39,440 nt of DNA from CAZMYM01 sp964620325 (lineage in GTDB: Bacteria; Bipolaricaulota; Bipolaricaulia; UBA7950; UBA9294), in assembly GCA_964620325.1 (NCBI GenBank), contig CAZUIM010000020.1, positions 1 to 39,440 of the forward strand. Direction: 5' to 3'. The position numbers and the translations under genes were made by a program. A model generated the notes under the pieces. It worked only from the letters and a program-made list of their open reading frames with translations, was not told the origin of the DNA and did not search any database. Numbering within the stretch: the stretch's first letter is position 1; each line of letters begins with the position of its first letter. Positions 16,135 through 23,514 of the stretch are shown here, one piece after another.

Positions 16135-16632
16135 ATGGGAACGAAGGGAAGAGCTATCATCAAGCTCGATGTCGACGAACTCGTCAACCTGCTGAACAAG
16201 GCGTTCGCCGACGAATGGCTCGCGTACTATCAATACTGGGTCGGTGCCGCGATCGTCAAAGGACCGATGAAGGAGGCGGCCATCGGTGAGCTGACGGAGC
16301 ACGCGGCCGATGAGCTCCGCCACGCGCAGATGCTGTCCGATCGCATCATCCAGCTCGGCGGCACGCCGATCACTGATCCGAACGATTGGAGCAACACGTC
16401 GAATTGCGGGTACGCAGACCCGTCCGACCCGTACGTCACCGCCATCATCGAACAGGGGGTCGAAGGAGAGCAGTGCGCGATCGACGTGTACACGAAGCTC
16501 CTCGACGTGACAGAGGGCAAAGATCCGATCACCCACCAGATCATCCTGTCGATTCTGCAGGACGAAGTCGATCACGAAGAGGACTTCCAGGCGCTCCTGG
16601 AAGACCTCGAGGAGATGAAGAAGAGGAGGTAG
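16135..16632 (+). CDS. Ferritin-like DPSL / thioferritin-type protein
   Basis: The 165-residue four-helix protein carries two ExxH-type diiron motifs (FADEWLAYYQYW, HAADELRHAQML, then LQDEVDHEEDF). It also has an isolated Cys pair in SNCGYADP and GEQCAIDVY, which flank the dimetal centre in Dps-like (DPSL/thioferritin) proteins. These assemble into 12-mers that consume H2O2 while oxidising iron. The Cys pair separates it from classical Dps and bacterioferritin. GTGAAGGAGGAACCCC precedes the ATG. Confidence 0.85.
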   Translation: MGTKGRAIIKLDVDELVNLLNKAFADEWLAYYQYWVGAAIVKGPMKEAAIGELTEHAADELRHAQMLSDRIIQLGGTPITDPNDWSNTSNCGYADPSDPYVTAIIEQGVEGEQCAIDVYTKLLDVTEGKDPITHQIILSILQDEVDHEEDFQALLEDLEEMKKRR

Positions 16633-16635
16633 AGG

Positions 16636-16977
16636 ATGCAATTGGGCGAGCTGTTCAAGGGCGCGAGCCAAGAGGGCAAGGAGAAACACGTGCCGGTGAT
16701 CGACCTGGTCGACTGCCCCGACTGCGGCGAGAAGGTCGTCAAGATCACCGTCGGGAAAGAGACGCCGCATCCGAACACGATCGAACATCACATCGAGTGG
16801 ATCATGCTATTCGGCGTCAAGAGCGGGCTGGCGGTCCACATCGCGTCGTTCGATCTTGGGGCGACGTATGGCGTCCCGACGGTCGTCAGCCATGCGAATC
16901 TGAATGATTTCAGCGAGCTGATTGCGATCGAGTACTGCAACATCCACGGGCTGTGGGAGTCGTCGCTCCCGCTCTAG
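16636..16977 (+). CDS. Superoxide reductase (neelaredoxin-type, 1Fe)
   Basis: This 113-residue protein starts 3 bp after the thioferritin. The Fe(His)4Cys site is complete: EKHVP (with the conserved Glu-Lys), HPNTIEHHIEW and IEYCNIHGLWESS. It reduces superoxide to H2O2 without making O2. It has no N-terminal desulforedoxin domain; that domain is a separate gene 81 bp downstream. Odd feature: the loop that usually reads roughly as EAPDKVKAGE is DCPDCGEKVV, which introduces a CPxCG knuckle. The region after HHIEW is shorter than in class I and II relatives such as the Thermotoga enzyme. Confidence 0.93.
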   Translation: MQLGELFKGASQEGKEKHVPVIDLVDCPDCGEKVVKITVGKETPHPNTIEHHIEWIMLFGVKSGLAVHIASFDLGATYGVPTVVSHANLNDFSELIAIEYCNIHGLWESSLPL

Positions 16978-16980
16978 AGC

Positions 16981-17005
16981 GAAAGGGCCTGCGAACGGCC
17001 CTTTC
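16981..17005. terminator. Strong hairpin between superoxide reductase and desulforedoxin genes
   Basis: GAAAGGGCC, a 7-nt loop and GGCCCTTTC form a perfect 9-bp stem that starts 3 bp after the superoxide reductase stop. There is no T-run after it. It may attenuate transcription or protect the upstream mRNA end, so that the desulforedoxin is made at a different level. Confidence 0.5.
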
Positions 17006-17058
17006 ACCCCGTTGATGAACGAACCGGCTCGGATCTACCGAACAGAAAGGAGCGTGAC

Positions 17059-17175
17059 ATGGCCGAGGAAGGGAAGATCTACGTCTGCGACATCTGCGGG
17101 CAAGAAGTCCGAGTGACCAAATCGGGCGCCGGGACGCTCGTCTGCTGCGACGTTCCCATGCACATCAAGGCGTAA
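17059..17175 (+). CDS. Desulforedoxin (stand-alone)
   Basis: A 38-residue protein, ATG behind GAAAGGAGCGTGAC. It has the desulforedoxin Fe(Cys)4 signature: IYVCDICGQEV and later LVCCDVPM with adjacent Cys. In many anaerobes this domain is fused to the front of superoxide reductase (desulfoferrodoxin). Here it is a free protein next to a domain-less reductase, so it may serve as its dimeric electron shuttle. It ends exactly where the fused domain would continue. Confidence 0.92.
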   Translation: MAEEGKIYVCDICGQEVRVTKSGAGTLVCCDVPMHIKA

Positions 17176-17286
17176 GACGAACGGACTGAGCCGCAGCGAG
17201 CGCCGAGGCGTGCGAAGATACTGCAAGCCGAGGTTGGCGGTGTCTCTCTGCGGTCAGTCCTTGTCATCGGGTTCGGGAGGCCCTTG

Positions 17287-17868
17287 ATGACCGATCTGCT
17301 TTCTTCCATTGTGACCCGGCGCGCCCGCCGGGCGTTGTCGGACCGGCCGGTCGATCGCGAGACGATCGACGCGATTCTTCATGCCGCGCATCTCGCGCCG
17401 TCTTGCTCGAACAACCAGCCGTGGCGCCTCATCGCAATCGATGAGCCCGAGGCGCTCGCCGAGGTCAAGAAACACCTGACCCGAGGAAACTACTGGGCAG
17501 AACCGGCCCCGCTGATCATCGCCGTCGCCTCTCGACCCGATCTCGACTGCGAGATCCCCGACGGGCGGGCCTACTACCTGTTCGGATGCGGCCTGGCGAC
17601 GATGACCCTGATGCTGCAGGCGACGGAATTCCGCCTGATCGCTCATCCGATCGCCGGTTTCCGACAGAAGCCGACCAAGGAGGCACTCGGAATCCCAGAC
17701 GAGTACACGCTGATCACGCTCGTCATCGTTGGCTTCCCGACCGAGGACGTCACTCGGCTCTCCGAAAAGCATCGCGAAGCCGAGGTCGCCCTACGCGACC
17801 GAAGGCCACTCGATCAGGTCGTCTCCCGGAATCGATTCCGATTCGACGACCCTCCGGAATCGACCTAG
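17287..17868 (+). CDS. Nitroreductase-family flavoprotein
   Basis: The ATG at 17287 is preferred over the adjoining TTG because GGGAGG lies just upstream; the product has 193 residues. FMN-binding motifs are present: VTRRARRALSDRPVDRE near the start, HLAPSCSNNQPWRL, and the later HPIAGFRQKPTKEALGIPD. Family members are NAD(P)H-dependent flavin reductases acting on nitro compounds, quinones or flavins. As the last plus-strand gene of the cluster it may supply reduced flavin or electrons, but it could be independent. Its stop codon overlaps the stop of the convergent SDR gene in a shared CTAG. Confidence 0.88.
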   Translation: MTDLLSSIVTRRARRALSDRPVDRETIDAILHAAHLAPSCSNNQPWRLIAIDEPEALAEVKKHLTRGNYWAEPAPLIIAVASRPDLDCEIPDGRAYYLFGCGLATMTLMLQATEFRLIAHPIAGFRQKPTKEALGIPDEYTLITLVIVGFPTEDVTRLSEKHREAEVALRDRRPLDQVVSRNRFRFDDPPEST

Positions 17869-18656
17869 AACAGCCCCCGTGTCATCCCTCCGTCGACCGG
17901 CAGACAGGCGCCGGTGATCGCCGACGCCCGTTCGGAGGCGAGGAAGGCGACGAGATCGGCGAGTTCGCCCGGCTCCTGCAGGCGTCCGATCGGGATCCGC
18001 TCTTCCCACGCCGCCCGAACTTCGCTGACCGATCGACCGGACGCGTCGGCTTGCGAAGCGAAGATCGCTCGCAACCGATCCGTGTCGAAGGCCCCGGGGC
18101 AGACGCAATTGACCGTGATTCCGTCGGCGGCCACTTCGCGAGCCAGCGTCTTCGACAACGCAACGACTCCGACCCGGAAGACGTTCGACAGGATCAGTCC
18201 TTCGGCCGGCTCCTTCACCGTGAACGACGTGTTGTTGATGATCCGTCCTGACCGCTGCGTTCGCATGATCGGGACGACCGCGCGGCAGAGACGAACGACC
18301 GACATCAGCGTCCTGTCGAACGACGCCCGCCAGACCTCGTCATCGTGCTCCTCGAATCCGCCCGGCGGAGGACCGCCGGTGTTGTTGACGAGAATGTCGA
18401 TCCGACCGAACCGAGCCATCGTTCGATCGACGATCGCTGTGATTCCCTCCGAGTCGCTCTGATCGGCTGCGATCGGAAGGACATCGGCTCCGGTCGACCG
18501 TCCGATCACGTCCGCCGCTCGATCGAGTTCGTCCATTCGGCGCGCAACGATCGCCAGACGCGCCCCTTCGCGCGCCAGACGTTTAGCACACGCCTGCCCG
18601 AGTCCGCGACTCGCCCCGCCGACAATGGCGACCTTGCCGCTCAATCCGAGGTCCAT
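17865..18656 (-). CDS. SDR-family oxidoreductase with altered catalytic motif
   Basis: This 263-residue Rossmann protein resembles FabG. The cofactor motif GGASRGLG, the DILVNNTGG strand and the C-terminal ITGACLPVDGG are intact, and the catalytic Ser region is INNTSFTV. Where classical SDRs have YxxxK, the aligned stretch is LSNVFRVGVVALSKTLARE, which places Ser and Arg at the Tyr and Lys positions. A known SDR subgroup shares this LSNxxR form, so the protein is probably functional but by a different mechanism or as a non-catalytic binder. Substrate unknown. The ATG at 18656 follows GGAGGGGGACGAG. Confidence 0.88.
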   Translation of the reverse strand: MDLGLSGKVAIVGGASRGLGQACAKRLAREGARLAIVARRMDELDRAADVIGRSTGADVLPIAADQSDSEGITAIVDRTMARFGRIDILVNNTGGPPPGGFEEHDDEVWRASFDRTLMSVVRLCRAVVPIMRTQRSGRIINNTSFTVKEPAEGLILSNVFRVGVVALSKTLAREVAADGITVNCVCPGAFDTDRLRAIFASQADASGRSVSEVRAAWEERIPIGRLQEPGELADLVAFLASERASAITGACLPVDGGMTRGLF

Positions 18657-18801
18657 CTCGTCCCCCTCCGAGCGTTCCTCATCGGTTCCTCACAGAATCC
18701 GACACGCCCTTTCACGATTCGTCCCTACCCTCTTGAACAGGTCCCATCGTAGTTCGGAAGTGGAGATGGGCGCAATGCGAGAAGTCGAGAGGAGGAGATC
18801 G

Positions 18802-19683
18802 ATGAATCGAAAATACATGCTCCAACTGGGGACCGCCGCGGTCCTGCTGTTCGCGCTGGCCTCACCTTCTTCGGTCGCGTTTGGCCAAGCGAGCCTAACC
18901 CTGATCTTTCGTGAGATGGATCCGCACGTCGGACAATCGCTCGAGCTACGGATCGTCGATGCTGCTTCGGGCATCGAGGAGACACGGTTCTCCATGCCCG
19001 AGATCCCGATGGAGTCGTTCGATGTCCAGATTGAGGGCCTCACACCGGGCAAAGCGTACCGGATCGACTTCTATGCCGACCTCAACGGGAACGACCGCTA
19101 CGATCCTCCGCCGACCGATCACGCATGGCGAATCGAGCTCACAGACCTGCAGGTGGACGAGGAGGTTCCGTTCCGTCACACCCTCGAGTTCACCGACATC
19201 GCGTGGCCGCCGAAGATCGACGGCCGGATCGATCGATTCGAGTATCGAAACGAGATGCTCGATCCCGAAACGGGGATGGCCGTGTACTGGCAGAACGACG
19301 ACTCGATCCTGCACGTCGGCCTCACCGCCCCCGGAACCGGATGGCTGTCGATCGGATTCGATCCCGAGAACAGAATGCAGGGCGCGAACATCATCATCGC
19401 CGCCGTCGACGACGGAGAGAGCACGATCGAGGACCACTACGGCGACTCCCCAATCTCTCACCGGATGGACGAAGTCGACCACGTGATCGAGGCGGCGGGG
19501 AACGAGTTCGAAGGACGTTCGATCCTCGAGTTCGCAATTCCGCTCGACTCCGGCGACGACCGGGACAAGCCGCTCGCGCCCGGAGTCGAAGTGGCGATAA
19601 TCCTCGCCTATCACGCATCGAGCGACGATCTCCAGACGCGGCACACGGCCCGTTCGACGACGTCGATCGTCTTGGACGAGTGA
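18802..19683 (+). CDS. Secreted DOMON-domain protein
   Basis: The ATG at 18802 follows GAGGAGGAGATCG; the product has 293 residues. A signal peptide covers about residues 1-30 (LGTAAVLLFALASPSSVAFGQA). Residues ~33-120 form a beta-sandwich with TPGKAYRIDFYADLNGNDRYDP, and residues ~130-290 match a DOMON domain (DGRIDRFEYRNEM, MAVYWQNDDSILHVGLTAPGTGWLSIGFDPENRMQGANIIIA). DOMON domains bind haem b or sugars outside the membrane and often pass electrons to a b-type cytochrome. A Met in NRMQGA and a His in PISHRMDEVDH are candidate haem ligands. The next gene encodes a tiny His-bearing membrane protein. Confidence 0.8.
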   Translation: MNRKYMLQLGTAAVLLFALASPSSVAFGQASLTLIFREMDPHVGQSLELRIVDAASGIEETRFSMPEIPMESFDVQIEGLTPGKAYRIDFYADLNGNDRYDPPPTDHAWRIELTDLQVDEEVPFRHTLEFTDIAWPPKIDGRIDRFEYRNEMLDPETGMAVYWQNDDSILHVGLTAPGTGWLSIGFDPENRMQGANIIIAAVDDGESTIEDHYGDSPISHRMDEVDHVIEAAGNEFEGRSILEFAIPLDSGDDRDKPLAPGVEVAIILAYHASSDDLQTRHTARSTTSIVLDE

Positions 19684-19730
19684 CGAGGGGTTGGCGCGAG
19701 GTCTCTCACCGAGTACGTTGAGGGATCTCG

Positions 19731-19761
19731 CGCGCACGGTGGACGTCGTCCGCCGTGCGCG
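19731..19761. other. Long inverted repeat between DOMON gene and small membrane gene
   Basis: Two 14-bp arms around a GTC loop pair completely if one U-G wobble is allowed (left arm CGCGCACGGTGGAC). It could be a terminator without a U-run, an RNA-processing site or an operator. It sits 20 bp before the small membrane gene's ATG. Confidence 0.55.
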
Positions 19762-19781
19762 ATGATGACAACGGGGGGCGA

Positions 19782-20015
19782 ATGGGCTTCTTCAGCGATT
19801 TAGCCTACGGGTATTCAGTCGGCCGGCTTCCGATGATCGCCGTGGTCGGGTTCATCACTTACGGCCTCTTCCTCGTGGCGGCCCTCGTGATGGTCCTCCG
19901 ACGAGTGAACCGCCGGTTTCTGCGTGTTTCGTTCAAGCTCCATCGCTGGATCGCGTACGTTGCGTTGCTCGCTGCGACGCTCCACTTGCTGATGGGGCTC
20001 TCGAGCTACGTCTAA
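19782..20015 (+). CDS. Small two-helix membrane protein with two His in helix 2
   Basis: The ATG at 19782 is taken because GGGGGGCG sits directly before it; a GTG at 19755 would fall inside the hairpin. The 77-residue protein has two membrane helices: IAVVGFITYGLFLVAALVMVL and IAYVALLAATLHLLMGLSSYV. A basic loop (RRVNRRF) lies between them. Helix 2 begins with KLHRW and has a second His 14 residues later, the spacing seen for haem b ligands on one helix face. It resembles half of a four-helix cytochrome b. Together with the secreted DOMON protein it may form a transmembrane electron-transfer unit; this is inference. Confidence 0.65.
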   Translation: MGFFSDLAYGYSVGRLPMIAVVGFITYGLFLVAALVMVLRRVNRRFLRVSFKLHRWIAYVALLAATLHLLMGLSSYV

Positions 20016-20078
20016 GACCCGCCTGTTGTGTCGCGGCGCGAGATCCACGAAGAGAGCAAGATCGCGGCACGCCGCGGG

Positions 20079-20735
20079 CTAGTCCCACGTGATGCCGCGG
20101 ACCCCATCGATCGCCAGCAGATGTCGGGTCGGCTCGAGACCCTTGACAGTTCGTCGAGTCCGCAGCCGAAGCGTGAGGGCCGCCGAGTCCTGCTCTACGT
20201 TCAGCAGAACGGACAGACCGACGACGCGATAGCCGAGTGACGCGAGACAGCGGCAACTCTCGGCCTCGATCCTGTCTAGATCGTCGACCCTTCCCTGCAG
20301 CTGTACCACGTGGTAGCTGACGTTCGGCAGGTGATGGGCAAACCGCGCAAGGAGCGTGAGGACGACCAGTCCGATCGCCGTGCTCGACAGAGCGACAACG
20401 TACAGCCCCTGGCCGACGGCAACGCCGAGTGCCGCCACGAACCAGATGCACGCGGCCGTCGTCAACCCGCGGACGATCTCCTTCGACTTGACGATGACCC
20501 CGGCGCCGAGGAAACCAACCCCCGTGACGATCCCAGCGACGGCCCGTCCAGGGTCAACCTCCGGCCCGAACGACGCGGTGAGTACCATGACGAGCGCCGA
20601 GCCGAGGCAGACGAGGATGTGCGTTCGCAATCCTGCCGGCCGCCCATGAATCTGGCGCTCGAGGCCGACCAACCCTCCGAGAACAACCGCGAGCAACAGC
20701 CTGACGATCGAGGTGAGTTCCTGTCCAGCCATCAT
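20079..20735 (-). CDS. MgtC/SapB-family membrane protein
   Basis: Two in-frame ATGs lie at 20735 and 20732 behind GCGGAGGAGCG; the product has 218 residues. The N-terminal membrane domain holds the family motifs VLGGLVGLERQIHGRPAGLRTHILVCLGSAL and GIVTGVGFLGAGVIVK followed by GLTTAACIW, with about four or five helices. The C-terminal ~90 residues form a soluble ACT-like domain (SLGYRVVGLSVLLN). MgtC proteins support growth in low magnesium and modulate membrane energetics. It converges with the small membrane protein gene. Confidence 0.9.
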   Translation of the reverse strand: MMAGQELTSIVRLLLAVVLGGLVGLERQIHGRPAGLRTHILVCLGSALVMVLTASFGPEVDPGRAVAGIVTGVGFLGAGVIVKSKEIVRGLTTAACIWFVAALGVAVGQGLYVVALSSTAIGLVVLTLLARFAHHLPNVSYHVVQLQGRVDDLDRIEAESCRCLASLGYRVVGLSVLLNVEQDSAALTLRLRTRRTVKGLEPTRHLLAIDGVRGITWD

Positions 20736-20850
20736 CGCTCCTCCGCATCGAAGAACTGCGGGATGCACGCACAGAGTAGACGGAATCCCAAGGGAGACCA
20801 ACGACCCAACCGCGGTGCTTCCTGAACCATGACCGTTTCCACGCCTGCAA

Positions 20851-22200
20851 TCACCCGCTCGCCCCTCGCTCGAACGATCCAGAGGGTTCATCCACACTGA
20901 CGTCTCGCGTGGGCCCGAGCGGTTCCGGAGCCGGATCGGGCAACTTACTTAGAACAACGATCGCACCGCCGAGGAGGACCGCGGCGCAGACGTAGGTCAT
21001 GTGATGCCCGACGTTCTGTGCGAGATACCCGCTGGAGATCCCCGCGATGACCGTGCTTCCTCCGGCGATCGCATTGTAGGTCCCAAGGGTCAGCCCGCGG
21101 TTCTCCGGCTTGGCCAGGCGAGAAGCGAAGGCGACTCCGCTCAGCTGGAAGAACGACCACGTCAGTCCGATCACGAAGAGAAAGGGGGCGACCGCGATCC
21201 ATGGAAGATCCTCGAAAAGCCACAACGCGACCGCACCGAGGGAGAAGAGCGCGACTCGGACCGCGAGGGCGGCGATCTGAACCCGTCGGTTTCCTCTTCG
21301 CCGGATTCGATGCAGCGCAAGCGGATACGCAAGCACGATGCCCGAGTGTAGTATGACGTAACTGAAGAAGACGAGCGACGCCGAATAGGCCATCCGTTGG
21401 GAGAGCAGGAGAGCGAGAGGAACAGCGAAGAAGCCGATTCCGGTGAACGCCAGAGCCGAAGCGAAGAGGAATCCGCGAGTCTCCTTCCGAAGCCGGCCGA
21501 GGCCCCGGAGAGCACCGCGATGGTACAAGTGAAGCGGATTGAAGCGCCACACCTCGAGGAGAAGATTCCCGACCGCGATCCGCACACCGCGAAACCTCCG
21601 TTGGGTGAACCGAGGGACCGTCGAAGGAATCAGCCACGCGGCAAGGCCGGCGGAGACGAACCCCAACACCGCAAGCGAGAGAAGAAGGGCCCGCATCCCG
21701 ATCTGGTTCGACATCGCAGAGAGGGCGGCAGAGACTCCAATCCCACCTGCAATCAACCCGAAAAGCCAGCCGGTCGCCCCGGAGAGGTTCAACAGGCTGA
21801 TGCCCGTCTCCCACGCGCTCTCCTCTTTCCGCTCGATCACGAGAAGCACCGCCACGGACGCGTTGGCCACCCAGAAGAAGCTGAGGAGCGTGTTGTAGAA
21901 CGCCAGCCCGACGAAGGAGGTCGACAGCGCGAGTCCCACGTGGGCCACGCCGACCATCAGGCAGCTCAGAACGGCGAAGGCCTTCCGACGATGGGCTGCA
22001 TCGGAGAGCCGTCCCCAAAGCAAGCTTCCGAGGACCGCCGCCCCGCTCGCCAGTGTTGACAGAATGCCGAGTTGGCTCGGCCCCTGTTCGAGGACTCGAT
22101 CGAGCTTGAGCGGGATGAGAACCGAGGACGTCCCCATCACGAGGTTCACAGACAGAAAGGCCAAATACCAACGCTCAACGCGTCGGAGAAGGAGGCTCAC
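20851..22200 (-). CDS. Major facilitator superfamily transporter
   Basis: The 449-residue protein has about 12 hydrophobic segments arranged as two six-helix halves, with a basic loop in the middle (RGALRGLGRLRKETRG). The MFS motif A region reads GSLLWGRLSDAAHRRKAFAVL (G-x-L-x-D-x-x-x-R-R). The start is GTG behind GGGAGTACC. Substrate cannot be assigned; the family covers drug and sugar exporters. It ends 115 bp before the MgtC start and may share its transcript. Confidence 0.88.
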   Translation of the reverse strand: MSLLLRRVERWYLAFLSVNLVMGTSSVLIPLKLDRVLEQGPSQLGILSTLASGAAVLGSLLWGRLSDAAHRRKAFAVLSCLMVGVAHVGLALSTSFVGLAFYNTLLSFFWVANASVAVLLVIERKEESAWETGISLLNLSGATGWLFGLIAGGIGVSAALSAMSNQIGMRALLLSLAVLGFVSAGLAAWLIPSTVPRFTQRRFRGVRIAVGNLLLEVWRFNPLHLYHRGALRGLGRLRKETRGFLFASALAFTGIGFFAVPLALLLSQRMAYSASLVFFSYVILHSGIVLAYPLALHRIRRRGNRRVQIAALAVRVALFSLGAVALWLFEDLPWIAVAPFLFVIGLTWSFFQLSGVAFASRLAKPENRGLTLGTYNAIAGGSTVIAGISSGYLAQNVGHHMTYVCAAVLLGGAIVVLSKLPDPAPEPLGPTRDVSVDEPSGSFERGASG

Positions 22201-22276
22201 GGTACTCCCGTTCCGTCGCGATCATTCAGAATGGCGTCCGGCGTCTCTGTGACCGCGGCAACATCGTCCCGCTCTA

Positions 22277-22756
22277 CTACTTCACCAGCAAGAGCGGGAC
22301 GGTCGAGCTGTTCGCCACCTCGCGCGCGACGCTTCCCATGAGGGCACGTTCCAGACCTCGGCGACCGTGTGTCCCCATCACGATGAGATCCGCATCCAGC
22401 CGAGCCGCCATCTCCGCAATCACCTCGCCCGGATGTCCCTCCTCGATGTGTGCTTCGACATCGAATACACCGTGTTGACGAAGCGTCTCGGCCGCCTCAT
22501 CGGCGATCGCGTTCCCCTTCTCTCGAATCTTGTCGGAGACGTCGTCGTCGAGCATGTAGTAGAACCACGGACCGGCGTAGTCCGTCTCGCTAACGAACAG
22601 GACGTGCACCTTGGCCGACAGCCTATTCGCCAACCGGCCAGCGAACGAGGCCGCCTTGTCGCTGCATGTCGAACCGTCGATCGGAACGAGAATCGTGTCG
22701 ATCTCGTTCTTTTCCGGGTTCTCCTCCCCCGCCGGACGGTCCTTCTCAGAGCTCAT
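22277..22756 (-). CDS. Universal stress protein (UspA)
   Basis: This single-domain 159-residue protein has TILVPIDGSTCSDKA at the front and the ATP-binding loop GTHGRRGLERALMGSVA (G-x2-G-x9-G-S). It should bind ATP and act in stress survival. The N-terminus carries about 17 extra charged residues (SSEKDRPAGEENPEKNE). The ATG at 22756 follows GGGGGACCGGC. It lies 10 bp after the secreted unknown and is co-transcribed with it. Confidence 0.92.
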   Translation of the reverse strand: MSSEKDRPAGEENPEKNEIDTILVPIDGSTCSDKAASFAGRLANRLSAKVHVLFVSETDYAGPWFYYMLDDDVSDKIREKGNAIADEAAETLRQHGVFDVEAHIEEGHPGEVIAEMAARLDADLIVMGTHGRRGLERALMGSVAREVANSSTVPLLLVK

Positions 22757-22766
22757 GCCGGTCCCC

Positions 22767-23210
22767 CTAACGATCGATGGACAACTCGCCCACAGTGACC
22801 CCACTCCCGCTCGACGACGTGAACGTGACGCCGACGACGTACTTCCCGACCGACCATCGATGCGACGAGCGCTCGGGAACGAGACTGATCCTATAGATGC
22901 CGCCCACAGCTTCCGTAACACTCGCCTTGACGATCGGATCGGCGCCCGTCGGTGACGCGAGGACCGCCACGGAGAAGCTCCCGCCCGGAATCCCCCGAAC
23001 CGATCCGGCCTGATTGTAAACGCCGACGAACAGGGCCGCCTCATTCCGATTCCCTGCGGCCGCTCCCCCCGGATGACCGACTGTCTGAAGGGTCAACCCC
23101 TCCGTCGTCGGAGCCAACGTGCTCGCCGTGAGGAGAATCGCTCCGGCAGCTACCGCAACGACCACCACGACACTGAGGACGTTCCGAGACGCCCATCGTC
23201 CTGTCATCAT
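22767..23210 (-). CDS. Secreted or membrane-anchored protein of unknown function
   Basis: Two adjacent ATGs start this 147-residue protein behind AAAGGAGGAGCGG. Residues ~10-32 form one hydrophobic helix (VLSVVVVVAVAAGAILL), a signal anchor or signal peptide. The remainder is Gly/Ser/Val-rich and predicted beta: ALFVGVYNQAG, GIPGGSFSVAVL, GGIYRISLVPE, GKYVVGVTFTSSSG. The pattern looks like an Ig-like sandwich. I recognise no family. It is the first gene of an operon with uspA. Confidence 0.65.
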   Translation of the reverse strand: MMTGRWASRNVLSVVVVVAVAAGAILLTASTLAPTTEGLTLQTVGHPGGAAAGNRNEAALFVGVYNQAGSVRGIPGGSFSVAVLASPTGADPIVKASVTEAVGGIYRISLVPERSSHRWSVGKYVVGVTFTSSSGSGVTVGELSIDR

Positions 23211-23301
23211 CCGCTCCTCCTTTCTCTACCCCCGCTGTCGCGTCCGCTTGGCCGGACGCGCTCTCGCCGTCTCGCGATATCGACGTCATGTATCCCGACC
23301 G

Positions 23302-23505
23302 CTAGAGAAGTTCGAACCCCACCGAAATCGATAGGTCGATCGTCCATTCCGGGTCGCCCGTCGTCTTCGACAGAGCGAGGCCGAGAACCAGGTCCGCCCG
23401 ATTCCCCCCGAGAGTGTACTCAACCGTGGCTCGCTGCGACGTCATCGACTCGGAACCGGCGGACGCATCCCGTTTCAGCGTATAGCTGGCTCGGACCCCC
23501 TTGAG
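23302..23505 (-). pseudogene. C-terminal fragment of a beta-barrel-like protein
   Basis: A 67-codon open stretch ends in a stop but has no start; it begins directly after a TGA at 23506-23508. It contains SYTLKRDASAGSE, QRATVEYTLGG, RADLVLGLALSKTTGD and ends in TIDLSISVGFELL, i.e. alternating strands typical of an outer-membrane barrel end. The last residues resemble the end of the gene at 26261-27379 (EITVNLTIHVEADLL), so it may be the tail of a lost paralogue. The 5' part has been replaced by the groEL relic. Confidence 0.6.
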
Positions 23506-23514
23506 TCATGAAGC

